Source of the DNA: Escarpia spicata
Taxonomy: Eukaryota > Annelida > Polychaeta > Sabellida > Siboglinidae
Assembly (NCBI GenBank): GCA_963995525.1
Contig: OZ023207.1
Location: forward strand, 32,599,326 to 32,663,325
DNA length: 64,000 nt
Direction: 5' to 3'
The first letter of the stretch is position 1, and each line of letters starts with the position of its first letter. Made by a program: the position numbers and the translations under genes. Below are positions 12,401 to 27,400 of the stretch, one piece after another. The notes beneath the pieces were generated by a model, which saw nothing but the letters and a program-made list of their open reading frames with translations, did no database searches and was not told the DNA's origin.

Positions 12401-15400
12401 CGCCACCTAGCGACCAACTCCAAGTTGAATATATTCTTTCAGATATTTGTGAATCTTTTGGGTGTGTGAAATTTTGCCGTTTTTGCAGAATGTCCGTGAC
12501 TGACTACGTATTTCCCATTTTTTAAAACAATACAAAATTATCTCGTATCTGTATTACCCAAGACCTAAAAAATCCTGCTTTTGTCAGTATGAAAAAAAAA
12601 TGTCACACAAGTCTTATCGCAGTTTTATGTCCCTTCTTATAAGAACATGAGAAATGTCACCAAAACGCCGTCACGTACGTTCCGCCATGTTATATGTCCG
12701 CAAATCGCAGCGCTGGCTTATAGAACGCACAAATCTGTTAAATATACATTAGTACATACAGTTCTATAGACCAGATGCAATAGGTGTAGTGTTATGTAAT
12801 CGAATAAACAGGCGCTATAAATACAAAGTCACGGACAGTTCGATTTTTCGCCACGTCCGTGACTATTTAAATACACAGCAGCGCCGTCTATTGATCAAGC
12901 ACTGATGCGACCATCTTAAAAAGTTATACGCTAGGAGCTACCAATGGGTGCCACGATTTTGAAACTCGGGTAATAGATCACATTTTTGATGGTTTACGTT
13001 TCGAATTTTCGAAAAAATTAGTTTGTTATAAAATACGTACCGCACTTATAAAAATGCACACTACACTCGGTATGAGCGATAATGAGGGATTTTCGGTTTC
13101 GTTTGCATATTTAATATTTTGTTTTCGTCACAACGTTCCGTTTTGTCACGGACATTAATTTGTAACGATGAGTCATAACATAGCAGCCTTGGATTCTACC
13201 ATTCGTGTGTGTATAATTGTAAATACGTATGCACATAATTAAGTATTCAACATTATATATATATAAATATATATATTCAATTTATATATTATATATATAT
13301 ATCAAATATAAATATATCAATTATATCGTATGATTACGTGTAGGTCCCTGTTTTATTACATATTCAACTTATTTAACTATGTTCAGTCCATAATGTATGT
13401 AATTTATATATATATATATATATATCTTCGATATGCTGAAACGGTTTCAGCATATCGAAGATGTCTCTTACGCATGCGGAACGGCAGGGACAATACCGCG
13501 TTGCTCATGAAAGCAGCCATCTAGCGAAAAAGCGTTTGGCTGCCTACAAGAAGACTGTGCGCGCTACCAAAACGTTGACGATCTCAAAAGCTAAAAGTAC
13601 AAAAGAGCATCAACGCAGTCTTCAAAGGGTGCGCAGTCAACGAGCGCGTGACAAAAAGAAACTCACGATCATCAACGATCAGTGGCGAATGAATGGCCAG
13701 CCTCACCACAATGGATCAGTTAAATGCTGAAGTAGCACCGGCTACATGCCCGCATGTAAAGGTACCACTACCTGCAGCGCCGACGCCGCTGAGACGGTCT
13801 AAGAGAGGAAGACTAGATACATCGTCGGACACGGTGACCACCGTGAAAAAGAATGAGGTAGATACACCAGGTTGCTTGATAATAAAAATTGAGTTTCACC
13901 AGAACGCGATAAAGAAGAAAAATAATCAGCTGCAGCAGGCGAGACGAGAACTTCTGCGTATGAAGCGGCAGGTGTGGCGCTTACAGAAGTCAGCATCTAG
14001 AGGCAATATCCCGGACAGACACGACAGTGGCAGTACGTTCTCTGACAATCCTATCTTGACAAGCACTCATCGTCGCCCGTTGTGCGAAACCCATGTGCCG
14101 GTTGTTGATAATATCACAACGACTACGGCGGAAGACCTGCTACGCTCTGACGGGATCAGGAGGCACGTCAAAATGAGCATGGTCGTGATGGCCGGAATAC
14201 GGAATGTTTCACCAAAGAAGAAGTTGTCGGTGGCGAAGTGTTTGCTCAACAGCGACTCTGTCAAGCTGGGTAAAGAGCTCGGGGTGTCATGGAACTTGCG
14301 GAAGAGGTCCTGTCGGCAGCGGTTTCAACATGAACTGTTCGCCGCCTCAGAAGCAGCGCCGGACGCACAGCCCAAACAGCGAAGTTCAGAACCGACATAG
14401 AAGAACGTGTAAGCAGCATGCGTCAAGCCCCAGTTCCACGTTGGGTCTTACGTGGTTGCCGACTTCCATGGCACATACATACTTCGTTGGTGAGGTTGTT
14501 CAAAAAGCAACAGACGACAAAGTACGGGTAAAATACCTGCATCCAGTCGGTGGAAAATTAAACGTATTCAACTGGCCATCAACCGAGGACATTGACAATA
14601 CGGTGGATCACTGCATCGTGCGTGACTGGAGGACGCACCCGCACCAGTACATGCGCGGCCCACCACAAGTTTTTGAAGCACTGATTTTAGTTTGCACAAA
14701 ACAAATATGTAGTGGCATGAAAAATATATAATGTGACATATCAACCCATGAGTCGCATTCACAAAAAAGTCACGTCCGTGTTAACATAAGGTAGTTGGAT
14801 ACGTGTGCAATACAACAGAGGTATTTGCTTCAACAAGATCAAACTTGAATATATTATAAGTAGGTATGTTAAATAATTAGGAAAAAACATTATTTTATTT
14901 TACGCTTTTGAAATGTATCGATAGCTGTAAATAAAATGTTGAATGTCAAAATGTTTATGATTTATCGCCACGAATCATATTCATTGACTAAATCCAACCA
15001 GAATTAAAAATAAATGATAAATGACAATACTCTCAAAGTGTACAATATATACATATGACGTGTGCTCCATAGTTAAGAAAATATTGTTATACGAAATTCA
15101 TTGGTAAAACGGGTGTTTTATGTAGTCAAGTCAACTAGTCACGGACGTTCTGATTGCTTTTGGGTATCATCTTTTAAACTCGTGTAACTCTGTAAGAAAT
15201 GATCCCATTTGCGAACGGCTTGTATTGAAGTTCTATACGCTACAATATATATTCAAGAACGGACCACTATGCAATATAAAGCACTAGAAGTTTGATTATT
15301 TTAAGGACGCATTTTACTGCAATTGGTACAATGTTAAAAAACTATGTTGCTGTTATTGAAACAATTGTTACACGTTGACACAATCGTTGCTACGACGCGA

Positions 15401-18400
15401 CAAAGACTAAATAGACTGCCCTCATGACAAGCGTCGACAAATAATGCAGACGTGTCTATGCCGGGCTTTACTCTATCGTTATCATATCGCTGTCATATAC
15501 GCTACCATTTGTGACACTGCTGTGGATAACGTTGCAGTTGTTTAAGGAGCTCTTTGTGTGATGCTGTTGTCAATGTTGCATTATGATGCAATTGCTGTTA
15601 TTGTCGCTGTTGTCGACGTGGTTGCTGTTGACGTTGCTGCTGTTGTTGGCACTGCTATTGCTATAGGTGTTGTTGATGCAGGCTTTTACTGCTACCGTTG
15701 TTGACGTCACTCCAATTGTTGTCTTTGCTACTTCGGGTGATGTTCTTTGCTACTGTTGTTGACGCTGTTATGATTGGCTATGCTTTTGTAGGAGTTGTTT
15801 TGTTGATACTACTGCTGACTACTTAGGTTTCATCAATAGACTAATCTAGTGCAGCATATGAGTAACAGAGTCGTTCATACAACAGCTCAGGATGCGACTG
15901 AATACTGCACCCATTAACGTTTCAGCAGGACGAGGACGTGGATGTTCACGTATTAATACATACTTCAATACAGGTAATTCAGTGTAACACTATAATATGC
16001 CATCATTATCCTGTTTTCAGATTACTTCGATCACGGCTTCTTATTTCTGCAACACCGCATCGACATGGGAATTATGGAGCAGCTGAAGCCGTCAATAAAC
16101 ACAAGTAGATTTACTGTACTGACGAGACGGTTTCCTCACCCTCCGTACGAGGCAGGGGATAGAGGTGACATTAATTATTAATTGTGACTGTTGAGCAAAC
16201 GAGTTCTGAACCTTGATAATAATTTTCATAATGTTTAGAGAATACATTTGTTTTGAATTTCGTATTAACGTAGAAGCTACGCTTACTCACTTTCAACGCT
16301 AAACATTTACCCCCTCATCTCGGCCAAGTATTGGAATTGTTTTCCGGATCTAGTTATCTTCTAAAGGATGGGCGCTTCAGTCAGCAAAGTCAACAACGCG
16401 TGCAGCATTACGTATGGCTGGGTGGTTGGCTGGTCGTCACCACTTTTCCCGGCGAAATAAATCGACACAGTGGCACCTCTTGTTAATTGGGACACATCAA
16501 TGCACGTTGATGCTATTGCGAGGCAGTGTGGTCGGTAATGTTTTGACAACAATCTCACATCAGTTTAATCCGGTGGGTGTTAAGTGTTGTTTTGGAAACC
16601 ATTTTGGATCGTTTATAAGTGCCTCAAGTCCCCACACCTCGTATTGGTGGATGGGTGTACGTGATGTTTTTATTCAATGCGAAACACCAGTTACACATTG
16701 TTATGGACTATCCCTTAATCCCCGGTACACTGCTATTATAATACTATATTTTAGTTGGTGTAGCGCCAGATCCAGATTTGTTCGTGGCTCACAACATATA
16801 ATAATAATAATGTATTATAAATACTACTAGTAATAAGAAATATTAAAAATAAATACAATTAAATCCTTTGTCAATCACTCTGGCGTCCTTCAGTTCACCC
16901 CAAGTTGTCATGAATCATGTTAACAGAGAGTGGCCTGCATTGCCCTCAAGTAATTCTGATCTTTTGTAAATTACAATATTTAGCAAGCCTTAACAAGATT
17001 GCTAGCAAAAAGCAACATACTGAACAATCAACTCATGTTTCATCAGTCTAAAAATGTCACGCTGGATAAGGAATAGAACCCACGTTTAGGTAAAGCAGCA
17101 AGATCCTTTGAAAGACTCACAACACGAGTCTGGTCCAACAGACTGAAAGTCTACTGTGCAAACAAGCTTGATATCGTGATCTTCACAACAGCTGTATACT
17201 AAGTGTACTTGTTTTGTGTTGACAGCTACGTCGGTGTATTTGCTAGTTGTGATGGAAAGTATTATACTGCTCACGTTCGCGCTGGTTATGGGCATGGTTG
17301 CTAAAGACATTGCACACGACAAAGAGACGGACATGAAAGTGCGTTTATAATTATTGTGATTAAATGTGTTAATTAGATAGTTTAACATTTTACAAAGCAA
17401 CATTTCGCAGTAATTAATTGGACACATTACCCGAACATTGTAATGTTTTAAGCAGTTATGTATGATGGACTTCCCATTTCAAAAGATTTGTGTTATCTTG
17501 TTTCTAGGAGTGTAAATGGGTTTATTTGCATGTACGACTGTTTATGAATTTATATGTAAAATTACGTATTATATGCTAGTTATCTTTTTTCTATGGGTGT
17601 AAATACGTTTATTTACCTATACGATTGTTTATGAATGTATAAGTAAAATTACGTATATGCAGGTTATTTTCATACACACTTGCAGGGATATATGCAAGTG
17701 CACACGCACAGTCACACATACACACGCACGCACGTACACGTAATTTATACTGACTTAGTAATTTGAGTACATACACTTTGTGGTGACGACAACGCATTAC
17801 AATAATATTTTAGTAAAACAGAGTACCACATGTTTTTCATTCATTACAACTTATCAGCAAGGACGTTTTCTGGTGGGTGTAACCGTGTAACGAACCACTG
17901 CAGAAATGTACTTCAAGAATACGTAGGCTAGAGCCAACGTGAACTGATTTCGCATTAGCTGAAAGACATTTAATAAGAAAGGAAATTACAAATAAGTTAT
18001 CAATAATTATTAACATTATTGTGAAACTAACATATGAGATTATATTTTCAAAACTAGTTTGTTTAAAGGTGGAACGTTGCAGTTCAATTTCTTGACCGAC
18101 AGTTGGTAACTACAACTATTGCCTAAATGTAGCAAGAACACAAACCGGATACATAGCAATAATAAGTTGTATTCAGTTCAAACTGCCGGTGGAGATTAAT
18201 CTACTACCCTTGTTTGGACGTTAGTTAATTGTATTGAGTGTGACTTTGGAAAAGCCATCTATCGCTACTAATTTTCTATAAGTTGTTATTAGTATGGTTT
18301 GTTCTGAATGGTTTTAATTGACCTGTCCATCGGGTGCCCTGTTGCCTAACAAAACCGCCGTCAAACCATCAAAATGGATGCCGAAAACGTGGTGCGTTCA

Positions 18401-21400
18401 TGCATTCCCTTATATATTTTGTTCAAATTCCGGCCCCAGAAGTATTTCTTTTCCACAAAACATAAGGCAACGTTTTTAAAGTGACAACTGTATGCGGTTA
18501 TTTTTGATTTATGAGATACCATGTCGCAGTGGTATTAGAATTTATGTGTATAACCTGGTTTGCTTAAGTCACAATCAACATGTTGCGCGTGACCTCCGTC
18601 AAACTTTGTCTTTGCCGCCAATGTTGATAACGGTTGTGTACGTGCATTACAATATTGTGGATGCGTGACACCTCATAGATCAAACATAAACGCATACAGT
18701 TGTCATTTTAAAACTGTTATCTTATATTTTGTTCATAAAGAAACACTTTTGAGAATTTCAGCAAAATATAATGCGGAATGTCCGAACGCAGCACGTGTTT
18801 GGCATCCATTTTTATTGCTTGACGGATGTTTTTCTAGGCAACAGGTCACTTGATGGATAGGTCAATTCTACACATCATACACATGGTATTTTATGAGTAT
18901 TGGTCTGAGCGTTATTGTGGGATGTGTTTTGTTCATTTCAGGTATTTCTCAACATGTTTGGAGTTAAGACGTGGGTGCAATGGCTGGCGTGGTTCATAGA
19001 CTACGTCTTTCTTACTGTTGCCACCGTTCTCCTGGTGACGTTTCTCTGTTGCTACCGGATCAAGATGAGACACGCCCTAGTGGACGGCGTGGAAAGCCAA
19101 GTCCCGTACTACCGCAACATCATCGGTGATGTCGACCCGTCTATCGTGTTTGTTCTCCTCTTCGGATTCTCGCTCTCCGTCATCTCTTCTAGCATTCTTG
19201 TCAGTTGCTTCTTCACCAGAGGTGAATCGAATGCTTGACGGTTTTTATGACTCGACCACACTTGTACATAATGTTATTAGTAGTTATAGAGAGTTTTGTA
19301 AACCTCGACGGAGGAGGAGGGAGCAGGTATGATGACATTCTAAGATGGAGGCTGACTCAACCACTGGTGTAGGTATTTGTGTGTAGTCGCGTGACCGGAG
19401 GTAGCGATCCCTGGAGGGACGGGCGTCCAGCCGGTGAGTATGGAGATCATGTACTATCTTAGTGGGGGAGTGCGTGCGTAATTGGTGCCTCTTATTAGAG
19501 GGGTGCGTGTGTGTGTCATTGTATGTATGCGCGTGTATGAAAAGACGAACAAAAATACCATATTTTAAAGTATCAAACATATTTTGAAGGACTTTCACCA
19601 TGATGAAATTTTAAGATGGCCGCTGCCTTAGCTTTTGGTGTAGTCACTTGACAGGTGGTAGTGCGTGTTGGCAGTACAAGTGGGTTGGACGAGCGGGTTG
19701 GACGGCTGACGGGCAATCTGTTTTGTGTGCGTGCGTATGTAAGGGTTATCTATCTTCGTGCGCTATTGCATGCATGCGTGCGTACGTAAGGGTTGTCTAT
19801 CTTTGGGCATCAACGCGTATGTGCGCGTTTATAAAAAAACTAACAAAACACGATAGTATATGAGTGCACATGTACTTGATTGACTAAAGTTACAAGTATA
19901 TAATGACATAATGAATTGCACACCTCTTAGCGTGCGTGTGTGATACCACGCATGAAACCACATTTTATTGACTAAAGAAAATACGAGTAGATAATGACAT
20001 GACTTGCGGGTGTTTTAAACCTTGCCAGGGGTCGTGAGCATGCGGGTCAGTACAAACTGCAGTGGCTCGTACATGCATGGTGCGACTTAAGGGTAACAAC
20101 GCTAGTGGTCAGTGCATGTGCATCAGTTTGACCACCGCGGTATAGGCTCTATCGATTATGATGATGATACCTTCTTTTCAATGAAACATGATATTGACTC
20201 GTACATGCATGATATGACAACCACGCCATCGTCTCGATCGATGATAATGATAATCGTGTTGTCAATGAAACAGAGCCGATTAATTGCGAAACAAGCAGCA
20301 AAGTAGCTAAAGTACTAAATACAATCGCCATCGAAAGTAAACATAAATCAGTGCCGAAACACGGTATGTACCTTATTCCAATTGTTTAAGCCTAAAAACA
20401 CACGACAATCATTCATGAAAGCCTTCATCGCGACAGCGAACCACGAGATAAGCGACACTATTGTTAGCAAACATTAGACAGAGGACTCAGAAGCCTCTTG
20501 CAATTATGAATCCATTCTACATAATGTTTATTTATGAATCTGCGGAACACGACATGTCGCGGCGTCAAGCCGTACAATCAGAAGTATTCACCATGTCCGT
20601 GGCCGTCTAGGTACAGCGCTATCCAATGTTCGCCGGTTTTTTTGGAGTCGTGCGTGCTGCACACGAAGGCGATCGGGCGTCTATCGTCATCGCTAGTAGT
20701 TTGTCTTTGGATAGGACAGCGCAAACGGACCAAGGCGAATAGGCGAGCAATCTGCAGGGTCTCCATTTCATCAGAAGTCGTAGATGACGTTGCGGTTCTT
20801 GTCGATCTCCAGCACGGTCTCGAACTCTGCGTAGATAAAGACGTTCACAGTGGTCGTCAGGGCATCGCGGAAATGAATCTCGATGCGCAGGTTGCCATTT
20901 TGTACCACATGGAAGCAGGCGTCGTCGCACGCGTTGGGGATGAGATCCAAGCTGAAGAAGGTGTAGATGTGTCAGAAGTCGGCACCAGACAACCCGTTCC
21001 CTTCGTCCAACCACATCTTACCGGTCGAGGTGAACAGGTTGTGGTAGCACCTGACGAAGAGGTCGTCGTGTAAATTTGATTGGAAAGGTTTGGAGGGTAT
21101 GTGTTGTCCGCCCACGTTTTTTGTTGTAGATCCCGTTGTAGGCGTCGTTGTCGATGCAGCACAGCACGATACGTTTTGCAAGAGTGCCAAGGAACAGATT
21201 CTTGTGCGTGTGCGAGCGGGTTCCCGTGGGAATGGAGTAGACCTTGCAGTCGACAGGACGCATCGGAAACTTGGCCGTGGTTTTCTCGATGGCTTTGATG
21301 TGTGCCATCTGCACACTCGTATTCAGTGTGGTCTTCTTTACGAAAAGTGTGGCGTTGATGATCTTGTAGTCGGGATTGGCTCCGCGATCGCATCCTTGCT

Positions 21401-24400
21401 GCACACTAGACGTATCTCGACGTCTACGCCTTGGATGAAGAATTTATGGTGGAGGAAAAGGTCCACGTGTAGATGAATCGTCATGTCGACCACGCGGCTC
21501 TGAACGATCTTGTCTCGTCTAGTCACGAACCCCACATTGGCTGCATCTCTAGCGGCTATTTCGACGACTTTCAGGCGAGTGCCCGTGTCCATGTGCCACA
21601 TCTGACTCGCTAGTTGCGTCTCCTTGGCATAGTCCCCGTAACTCGGAAGCATCTCTATGTAGGCACAGTATATGTACGTTTTGAGGTCGAGAGGGTCACG
21701 AGCGTTCCGTTTTGGTAGACGTTGACCTGACTGAACAATGAATGAAGCCAGTTATTCACCGGCCACACGGGATCAGCGGCAACGAGGTCGGCTCCGTCGG
21801 CACGGGTCACCTTCGCTTGAACGTGTACCATCTGCTGGCGAGATCCAGGTAATCGTCTCCCGATCCGGGTATGACGAATTCTATCGGTCCGCCCGAGTCG
21901 AGAGAGGACATGGGTTGATGTTGTACCGTGTGATTATTTATGATGCTGGTCTGAGTCGGAGACACGGTAAATATATCGACTTCACTCTTGACCCCCTCAC
22001 ACGATTGTTTATGCACGAAAGACATCGTTGAGTTTGTATGGCTCACGTTTCCGCGACGTGCGCGTATTCGTCTGCATCCCGCCTATACTAACACGCTTAC
22101 GAGGTTGCACGCTGGGGCCAAAAGGTCGCTTAACATGTCCCTACTGGCAGACGTTATGCAATGTTTGGTGGTAGTTTTCATGTTCTTTTCCGACTAGACA
22201 TCATTGGCTATGCGGGCGCCGGGCGTAAACGCTCTCATTCCCAACGCCACGGCACCTCTCTTGACGACCGGCATGGCGCTACGCAATAGAGCACCGATGA
22301 TACTTCTTAGTCCGTGACCTCATTGGTATCGGGCACCTACGAAATAGGTAATCGCATCTTCCGCTTGACGAGCGTATTAATCGTTGTCATTCATCTTTAG
22401 AACAGTATTGTCTGACGTCATCGGAAATGAGGTGTCACCGTCACGTTTCCGACCTCGAATGACATGCGTCGTCCGGTATCGTCTCTTATATCGATCCCTA
22501 TAGTCCCGAACTCTACACAAGAGAAGCACGTATTGGACGTTATCAAAACTTTTTGACATGGTGGAACCGTTCAGTCCATTGACCGCAATGCTCCGCAACA
22601 ACGGTGCGAGACTATCGCCTACGACACGCGACTCCACGACGTCCGTGTAGATGTACATGGTGGTGAATCAGCGATGCATGTCAACCACGGAAGCGGCCTC
22701 TTTCTCGAAGGCGTACTCTCCAACACTGTCTGGTGGATCGGATTCGGTGGTCGACGTAGGGTCACGTTGTAGTAATATTCGTGCTCGATCGTACCGCCCG
22801 GAGTGAGTCCTGTACCATCGGACTTGTAGAGGTACAACCTGGTATCCTTCCCACCAACGTTGTACCAAGTGTGGAGGTACCGGAACTCTACAATACCGCA
22901 TTCCCACTTGCCAGACAGCACGACACGACGAAGCAAGTTCGTGATATAATGCGCCGCCAAGGTTTTGTCGGGGTGCGTGTCAATGGACGCGTTGCTAAGC
23001 AACGTCGGAAATCACTAGTCATGCTGTTGTCTCAACGTCGGATTTTTTAACAGGTAACCCTACGAGCTGCTCAACAGGGCCGTCCACAGAGTCGGATTCC
23101 CGCGTCCGATCGACAGGTTGTATATGGTGACTATGATGACCGTGTACAAGACGACGACCTGACACAAAAACATATTCTGCTCTTTAGGAAACACGGTGCC
23201 GAAGATGTGCCATGGTGTGTTGTTGTCAAGAGCCGCTGCGTCTGTACTGTCGACGTCGCTATCGGCAGTGGAGACTTATGTTGTCGTCTCGTCCGTCATG
23301 AGTGGTTTAATGTAAGCTTGTCGGACAAGTGGCTAGTCTTTATAGCCGACGAGGGCGTTGGTATCGATCCAGCTGTTGAATTTTGAATGGTATCCGAATC
23401 ATTTTACCAACACCTCTTAGCCTGCATACCTTACGTCGCTCCACTATCGCTTTCACGTGGTACAGTTTTTCGGCCGGAACCGTCACCTTCTGCAACTACG
23501 GATCGTAGAAGGTTCAGTCCAGTATCTCGACGAGATATTTCGCCAATCGATAGATGGGCGGATTGGATGGGTGCACCTCGCGTATCGTGAACATTTCCAC
23601 GGTCCAATTCGCCATGTACCCTTTTTCGAACCATCTCTTGACCTTGCTGATACGCACCCGATCCGTCACGTGGAACTTGGGCACGCTCTTGCAGTGCTGA
23701 CCACCGTAGAAGTGCTGCCACACCTTTTCCTGATTGGACGCATTCACCTGCGACATAGGCATACCGATGCAGCGGTGATGCATGTCATACGAACGTACCA
23801 GGTCTTGAAGGATATCGATGTATCGCCAAGTCTTCTGTTTCGTCAGGTATCGTCTTTAACGTGCGATTAAATTGTTCCACGATTCTCGCCTTTTTTTCTT
23901 GTTGTGCGTGGAAAAGTGATGGATACCTTACTTTTCCAACATACCCCGAATGCCGCGGTTCAGGAATACGAGACCTTCATCGGTCTGCAACGCCAGCGGT
24001 CGATCGTCGGTGATGGTGAACAGACCGACCAGTGCCCTCAACAACGATGTCGACGACTTGTTTTTCAGCGAACACACTGGGTGTTTTTCAAAAAGATATC
24101 GATCACCGTCGAAAAAGAGATCGACCTGCCACTGTTTATTCCGTCCTCCCACGACAACGCGTCGTCGCTTGAAACGAAATCTCACGTGCTTGCGTAGGGT
24201 ATAGGCGTTCTGTTCCGATAGCTTTACGACGACATTCCTCGGTACACTCTCGACAGAATGGAAGGAAGCGCGTCGCAAAGACTCGATTCCCCGTAACTCC
24301 CCACATTTGCCGGGTCGACGTACACTCCCCGAATCATGGAACAGTGACGAACCATAATGGTATACGGATCAGATAATCGATAGTAATCTCTGTCATGAGA

Positions 24401-27400
24401 TAAAGTCCGGTGTTAGAGATAGCGACGAAGAGGCAACGTCAAGTGAACCGTGGGTTGATGATTGTCATTATGCAATCGATTCCTGATGGTCCTCCTATAA
24501 AGATTCTTTCATCCCGCTTCCTTGCGTCCTTTCGACGGTGGGGTGGGCAGTGACTGTTCCATTCATGGACGCGAGAGGGGTGTCCCACTGCAGCGTTCGT
24601 CGTGCTCTACCGACCGATCGTGACGGTGTGGCTGCTGCTGCCACCATTCCTGCTGCTGCTATTGCACTCGTCGTGCTCTACCGACCGATCGTGACGGTGT
24701 GGCTGCTGCTGCCACCATTCCTGCTGCTGCTATTGCACTCTTCTTTTTTCACCTGTTGAATGTGTACTTTTCTGGTCTCGTTGCATACCAACTCCACGGG
24801 TATATTGATGTCGTCTAGTTGTCGCGCAAACGCCTGCCATCCCGTCGAATCGCTGGTGGTCTTTCTTTTGCGCAACAGATCGTTGACGAGATCTACCACG
24901 TTACTTCCGTGCACCGGAACTTATTTATGGATGACCTCTCTGTGCGCGGTCAACGCGACATCTCGTTTGAGATGCTCCTCCAGTCGTCTAGCTTTGGGCT
25001 GTAGAATTTTGGGAACGCTATTGACGTCTATACCCCCGCCCCCCGTCTCCGCAACGCCGCCGCCGCCGTTGCCTTCATCTCGTCGTCGAAGGCCTGCACC
25101 TTCTTCCCTAGTGTATCCGTTGGCTGTGTCTGCGGTGGTGGAGACTGCCCAGTAGTCGTGGATCTACCAACGCCATTTTGCATGCTTGTTCCGTCGTCTT
25201 TGTCTTGAGCAAGAGAAGAGACACCGCACTGGCGAACGGTGCAACCAAAGCCGATAGGATACCTCCCGTCAGTCCCTCGCCGACCTGGTTATTCTGAAGC
25301 AAGATGCGAAGTCTCCTGAATGCTGGCACGCCTCTCCGTCCCAACTCGCACTGTTTAATTTGGTACTCAAACGTCGCCTGTGTACGGCGGTCAAGGGAAT
25401 GTTCTTCTTCAATATGTTGTAGGCATAGTTGGCCAATGAGCAACGAAGATCGTCGTCGGCGTTATTATTGATAGCTCTCCTCAATTTGACGCTCTTGTAT
25501 CTGTTCAGCGTCTGAATGCAGAGAATGTGTCTCTTCGTGATATCGGACATCGTGTAACTGAAGAGACGAGGCGCGTACTCTGTCCGGAAATATGTCTTTG
25601 TGCACATGCATATCTTCGGGCGTATCCTGTTTGAAATCGATCAAGAGATAGATGTACAGTGGCAACGTGGCGTCTTTGAACGCGTCTTTTACAAACTTAA
25701 GGCGCCCCGGATACATTTGTCGCGCCAAGTGACCTAACAGTGATGCGTCGCAAGGATTCTTGTAGATAACCATGTATATAGCGTTCAAGACTGATCATGC
25801 GACTCTCCTTGTTTTTCGGAAACAGGTTCTGCATGAGATACAGTACGGACGTGTTCTGATGATGACTTTTTTCGTGAAAAAGATCGTGACCCGTTCGTCC
25901 GTTTCTGCCATCAGGTCGTCAGTGACAACGAGGTTTTTTGTCGATGCATAGAACACGCTCGGCAACCCTTCCTCTAACTGTACCACGTCGTCTACAGTGG
26001 GGTAAGCGCTTTGCAATTCTCCGTAACAACACGTGGTCTTCTCGGGAGTTGGATCTATTATCGTTGCGGCGTGACGTAATATACGCATCATGAATCTACT
26101 CTTACCACACCCAGTCGGACACGCCACGATGCAGGTGAACGGATGTTTCCAACGTGTATCCATCATCGATTATGACGAACGAATGCGTGACGTCGTGTTT
26201 TAGTAGTAATAGGTCAAGTTCGATGTCGTGTTGTTGACATTGTCCATCGGGTCGTTAGATACCACGATACTTGCACCACACCGATGACGAAGGGGGACGT
26301 AGTACAAGACGGAAAAGTACACCCAGACTGCTACTACTACCCCGCAGTGCCGACAGTGGCGTTGTTTCATCGTGGATCAAACTACAAATGAAAGGGGAGG
26401 CGTCGTTGGAAGTTTCTATATGAAACGCTGAGTGAAGGGGGTGACGTCACGGACCAATGACTACAAGGCTAGCTGTGAATGACATGTTAGCAGAAGTGTG
26501 ACCGGAGCCAATTAGATGTGTGCCTGTATGTGAACTAAGAGAGATGAATAGTGCATGCGTGCCCGTATGAATATAATTCATAATGCAAAAGTCACTATTC
26601 GATACGAAAGGTCTACATATAAATAACTCAAATTGCAATTTCAACTAAGTTTATTATATGAGAGATAAAACAAATACAATGCCAAGTGTTATAACTGGAG
26701 TGTTCTTTACAAAAGACAGTGTCGACTCTATATTACCACAACATTGTATGCATCTATATCAATTTTTACCATCAACAATATTGTTTTTAAAAACACCACT
26801 ACTATCACATAATAAATTGACGTAATAGTCACTAAGACCAGTCTTAACTACAGCACAGCATTCGACTATACTATAAAAATTATGATACTTGTTCATTTAT
26901 AACTATTAAACACAAGCTAGCATTAACTCTGACTGGCGGGGAACCCATACAATGCCTCGGTCGATTATTCGGCACGGGACACTCAACAAGACATGCAACC
27001 ATACGCTATCACGACTCGGCCGATTATTCGGCACCGGAACACTTGACGGCACATGCATCCAAACGCCTGCATGTGGGATAACATATATTCTTTGGAGCTG
27101 AAGCGCACGTTACGATGATCAAAAGACGACCGAAGGCATAATTGCCAGACCTTCATGCAGGCGCGTGAAGTTCATTGACTTGTCGTTCTCGTGAGCGCTA
27201 GACATAGTTGTTTGGTCAGTCAGCAGACTGGAGAGAAGACGCGTTGAATACAACGATCACAAGTGATATGCCCCAACCAACTTACATGTAGCCTTATATA
27301 CACCAACCCGCTTGAGACATTAGTGACTTCTTGGTTTCGTGTCACGAGACATATCCGTTAGACGAGAGGGTAATGGGAAGAAATGTGATAAACATGGGTT

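Larger units (their letters stand above)
12487..15151. mobile_element. DNA transposon B, about 2.67 kb, with repeated CACGGAC motif
   Basis: The left end (12487-12501) reads AGAATGTCCGTGACT and the right end (15137-15151) is its reverse complement with one mismatch. The core CACGGAC, or GTCCGTG on the other strand, recurs near 12833, 12853, 13146 and 14772. The coding part between about 13461 and 14731 is on the plus strand and broken. Layout parallels transposon A. No clear target duplication was found, so the boundaries are tentative. Confidence 0.6.

Noticed and set aside
20534..21476. Long plus-strand ORFs across the Polinton capsid region
   Set aside because: They are shadows of the minus-strand major capsid and protease genes, which carry the family motifs.
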